NCBI GenBank assembly: GCA_903888655.1 | Contig: CAISUR010000078.1 | Span: 1-8,187, forward strand | Length of the DNA: 8,187 bases | From: an uncultured Bacteroidota bacterium | GTDB lineage: Bacteria > Bacteroidota > Bacteroidia > Flavobacteriales > Flavobacteriaceae | Direction of reading: 5' to 3' | Shown here: positions 6,523 to 8,187 of the stretch, piece by piece | Position numbering within the stretch: the first letter of the stretch is position 1 | Layout of the letters: every line of letters begins with the position of its first letter | The notes under the pieces: model-generated | What the model was told of the DNA's origin: nothing | Databases searched by the model: none | Seen by the model: the letters and a program-made list of their open reading frames with translations, nothing else | Program-made: the position numbers and the translations under genes

Positions 6523-6978
6523 ATGGCTGAAATTATCGAAAAAATTTATAGTATACTGGAACCCATCCTAGACGGTACCGATATTTTTATCGTAGGGATC
6601 AAGGTAAAACCGGTGAACAACCTTAAAATATTTTTAGATGCCGATAGTGGACTATCAATTGAAAAATGCGCATCGACTAATCGGAAATTATATCACCAAA
6701 TCGAGGCTACCGGGCTTTTCCCCGATGGTGATTTTTCACTAGAAGTCTCTAGCCCAGGTGTTGATGAGCCTTTGGTTCAACTGAGGCAGTACAAAAAAAA
6801 CATTGGAAGGAAACTAACCGTAACAGACAACAACGGTGTAGAACATACAGGGCAATTGAAAGAAGTAAGTGAGGAACTACTAACTTTGGAAATAAAATTG
6901 CCCAAAAGCAAGGATACGACAATGGTAGAAATACCTTTCGCAAACATAAAAAAATCAATCGTACAAATCATTTTTTAA
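6523..6978 (+). CDS. rimP: Ribosome maturation factor RimP
   Basis: This 151-residue protein has the two-domain RimP layout and usual length. RimP helps assemble the 30S ribosomal subunit in the cytoplasm. The N-terminal domain holds KIFLDADSGLSIEKCASTNRKLYHQIE and the signature DGDFSLEVSSPGVDEPL (residues 68-84). The C-terminal SH3-like domain begins near YKKNIGRKLTV and ends KKSIVQIIF. I choose ATG 6523 (MAEIIEKIY); a TTG two codons upstream is a poorer start next to the leader hairpin. It is the first gene of the conserved rimP-nusA operon, with nusA 49 bp downstream. Its sequence (FPDGDFSLEVSSPGVDEPL) looks more like Chitinophagaceae/Sphingobacteriia RimP than the Flavobacterium form I recall, in contrast with the genes to its left. 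Confidence 0.95.
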   Translation: MAEIIEKIYSILEPILDGTDIFIVGIKVKPVNNLKIFLDADSGLSIEKCASTNRKLYHQIEATGLFPDGDFSLEVSSPGVDEPLVQLRQYKKNIGRKLTVTDNNGVEHTGQLKEVSEELLTLEIKLPKSKDTTMVEIPFANIKKSIVQIIF

Positions 6979-7027
6979 TTAAGCCCCCCGACCTGATATT
7001 GGAAAGGGACCGAAAAAGAGCGCATAT

Positions 7028-8187
7028 ATGGCAAGTATCAATCTCATTGACTCCTTTCAGGAGTTTAAAGAAGCCGAAAACATTGACAGGCCTACCTTGA
7101 TGAAGGTATTGGAAGACGTGTTTAAAACCTTGTTAAGAAAAAAATACATTACCGACGAGAACTTTGACGTAATTGTAAATGACCAAACAGGCGACCTTGA
7201 AATTTTCCGTAGGAGGCAAATTGTTGATGATGGAATGGTTGAAGACGATAATTTGCAAATACCATTGTCTGATGCACAAAAAATTGAGCCTGATTATAGC
7301 GTTGGTGAAGAAGTATATGAAGAAGTAGATGTACGCAATTTTGGCCGGAGGGCAATTCTTGCCGCAAAACAAACACTTGCTGCACGTATCGGCGATCTTA
7401 AAAAGAACAACCTCCTTAAAAAATATGCTGACAGGATTGGGGATATTATAAGTGGTGAAGTTTACCAAATTTGGAAAAAAGAGATCCTATTGCTAGACGA
7501 TGAAGGCAATGAATTGATTATGCCTAAAACTGAACAGATCCCAACAGATTTTTTCAAAAAAGGCGAAAATGTTAGGGCCGTTGTTAAGAAAGTTGAAATG
7601 AGGAACAACTCTCCTATCATTATCCTTAGCCGTACCCACCCATCCTTCCTAGAAAAACTTTTGGAAATAGAGGTTCCCGAAATTATGGACGGGCTTATCG
7701 TTATCAAAAAGATAGTACGCGAACCTGGAGAAAGAGCCAAAGTAGCCGTAGAAAGTTACGACGACCGCATTGACCCAGTTGGAGCCTGTGTAGGTATGAA
7801 GGGAAGCAGGATACACGGTATAGTAAGGGAACTGAAGAACGAAAATATCGACATAATCAATTATACCAACAATATCCAATTGCTCTTGCAAAGGTCGCTT
7901 ACACCTGCACGTATCAACAAAATGGAATTGAACCACGAAGACCACCGTGCAGATGTGTACCTTGACCCCGACCAAGTATCTCTGGCTATAGGGAAAAAAG
8001 GTGTAAACATAAAACTGGCACAAGAATTGACGGGTTACAGTATAGATGTGTTCAGGGATCTGAAAGAAGATGTGGAGTACGACATCGACTTGGAAGAATT
8101 TGCAGATGAAATAGAACCTTGGATAATAGACGAGTTCAAACGCATAGGTTGCGATACCGCATTAAGTGTTTTAGACTTATCTATGGA
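7028..8187 (+). CDS. nusA: Transcription termination/antitermination factor NusA (3' end cut by window)
   Basis: The frame from ATG 7028 stays open for 386 codons to the window edge, lacking probably only a few dozen C-terminal residues. NusA binds RNA polymerase and nascent RNA to control pausing, termination and antitermination. The N-terminal polymerase-binding domain covers about residues 1-125 (MASINLIDSFQEFKEAENID). The S1 domain starts near 139-143 (ISGEVYQIWKKEILLLDDEGNE) and runs to about 205 (IIILSRTHPSFLEKLL). KH1 has its loop GMKG at 256-259 inside DPVGACVGMKGSRIHGIVREL. KH2 has GKKG at 322-325 (AIGKKGVNIKLAQELTG). The tail (DEFKRIGCDTALSVLDLSM) enters the C-terminal helical part. 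No promoter or terminator lies between rimP and nusA, so they are co-transcribed. AGG is the main Arg codon (about 11 of 23), unlike the left-hand genes. Confidence 0.97.
   Translation, partial: MASINLIDSFQEFKEAENIDRPTLMKVLEDVFKTLLRKKYITDENFDVIVNDQTGDLEIFRRRQIVDDGMVEDDNLQIPLSDAQKIEPDYSVGEEVYEEVDVRNFGRRAILAAKQTLAARIGDLKKNNLLKKYADRIGDIISGEVYQIWKKEILLLDDEGNELIMPKTEQIPTDFFKKGENVRAVVKKVEMRNNSPIIILSRTHPSFLEKLLEIEVPEIMDGLIVIKKIVREPGERAKVAVESYDDRIDPVGACVGMKGSRIHGIVRELKNENIDIINYTNNIQLLLQRSLTPARINKMELNHEDHRADVYLDPDQVSLAIGKKGVNIKLAQELTGYSIDVFRDLKEDVEYDIDLEEFADEIEPWIIDEFKRIGCDTALSVLDLSM

Noticed and set aside
7133..8023. Several minus-strand open frames of 78-124 codons opposite nusA
   Set aside because: They overlap the unmistakable NusA frame and have no family features; they are antisense shadows.

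Overview
The window reads as DNA from the phylum Bacteroidota. It is A/T-rich. Several genes are preceded by TAnnTTTG-type -7 boxes, start codons lack Shine-Dalgarno motifs, and two type IX secretion (T9SS) proteins are present: a Plug-type translocon partner and an exported protein with a C-terminal sorting domain. No CRISPR array, rRNA or tRNA is visible.

Layout. Positions 1-1007 hold no intact gene. There is a perfect 18-bp hairpin at 7-58, then the decayed remains of a minus-strand transposase (about 112-831, probably IS982-like), then the promoter region of the next gene. Positions 1008-5819 carry four plus-strand genes: the T9SS Plug protein (DUF5103), apaG, pruA (1-pyrroline-5-carboxylate dehydrogenase) and an exported YCF48/BNR-type beta-propeller protein with a T9SS sorting tail. 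The last three have their own -7-like motifs, a terminator follows pruA, and spacing is 67 to 148 bp, so these look like separate short transcription units. Positions 5820-6522 are non-coding and contain a probable terminator, a 220-bp MITE-like element with 18-bp terminal inverted repeats and 9-bp flanking direct repeats, and a promoter plus hairpin leader. Positions 6523-8187 hold rimP and the first ~386 codons of nusA, the start of the conserved rimP-nusA(-infB) translation/transcription operon, cut by the window edge.

The two halves do not look alike. The left genes have Flavobacterium-style proteins and codon use: my hand count of pruA Arg codons gives 11 AGA, 5 CGT, 1 CGG and no AGG. 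NusA uses about 11 AGG of 23 Arg codons, and RimP and NusA resemble Chitinophagaceae/Sphingobacteriia proteins more than Flavobacterium ones. The change falls in the non-coding stretch with the MITE-like element. It could be a chimeric assembly join, a rearrangement, or an unusual lineage; the sequence alone cannot decide.

The strongest non-standard signals are the MITE-like element, the compositional break beside it, and the strong hairpin just before the rimP start codon. I did not find a convincing new defence or biosynthetic system.
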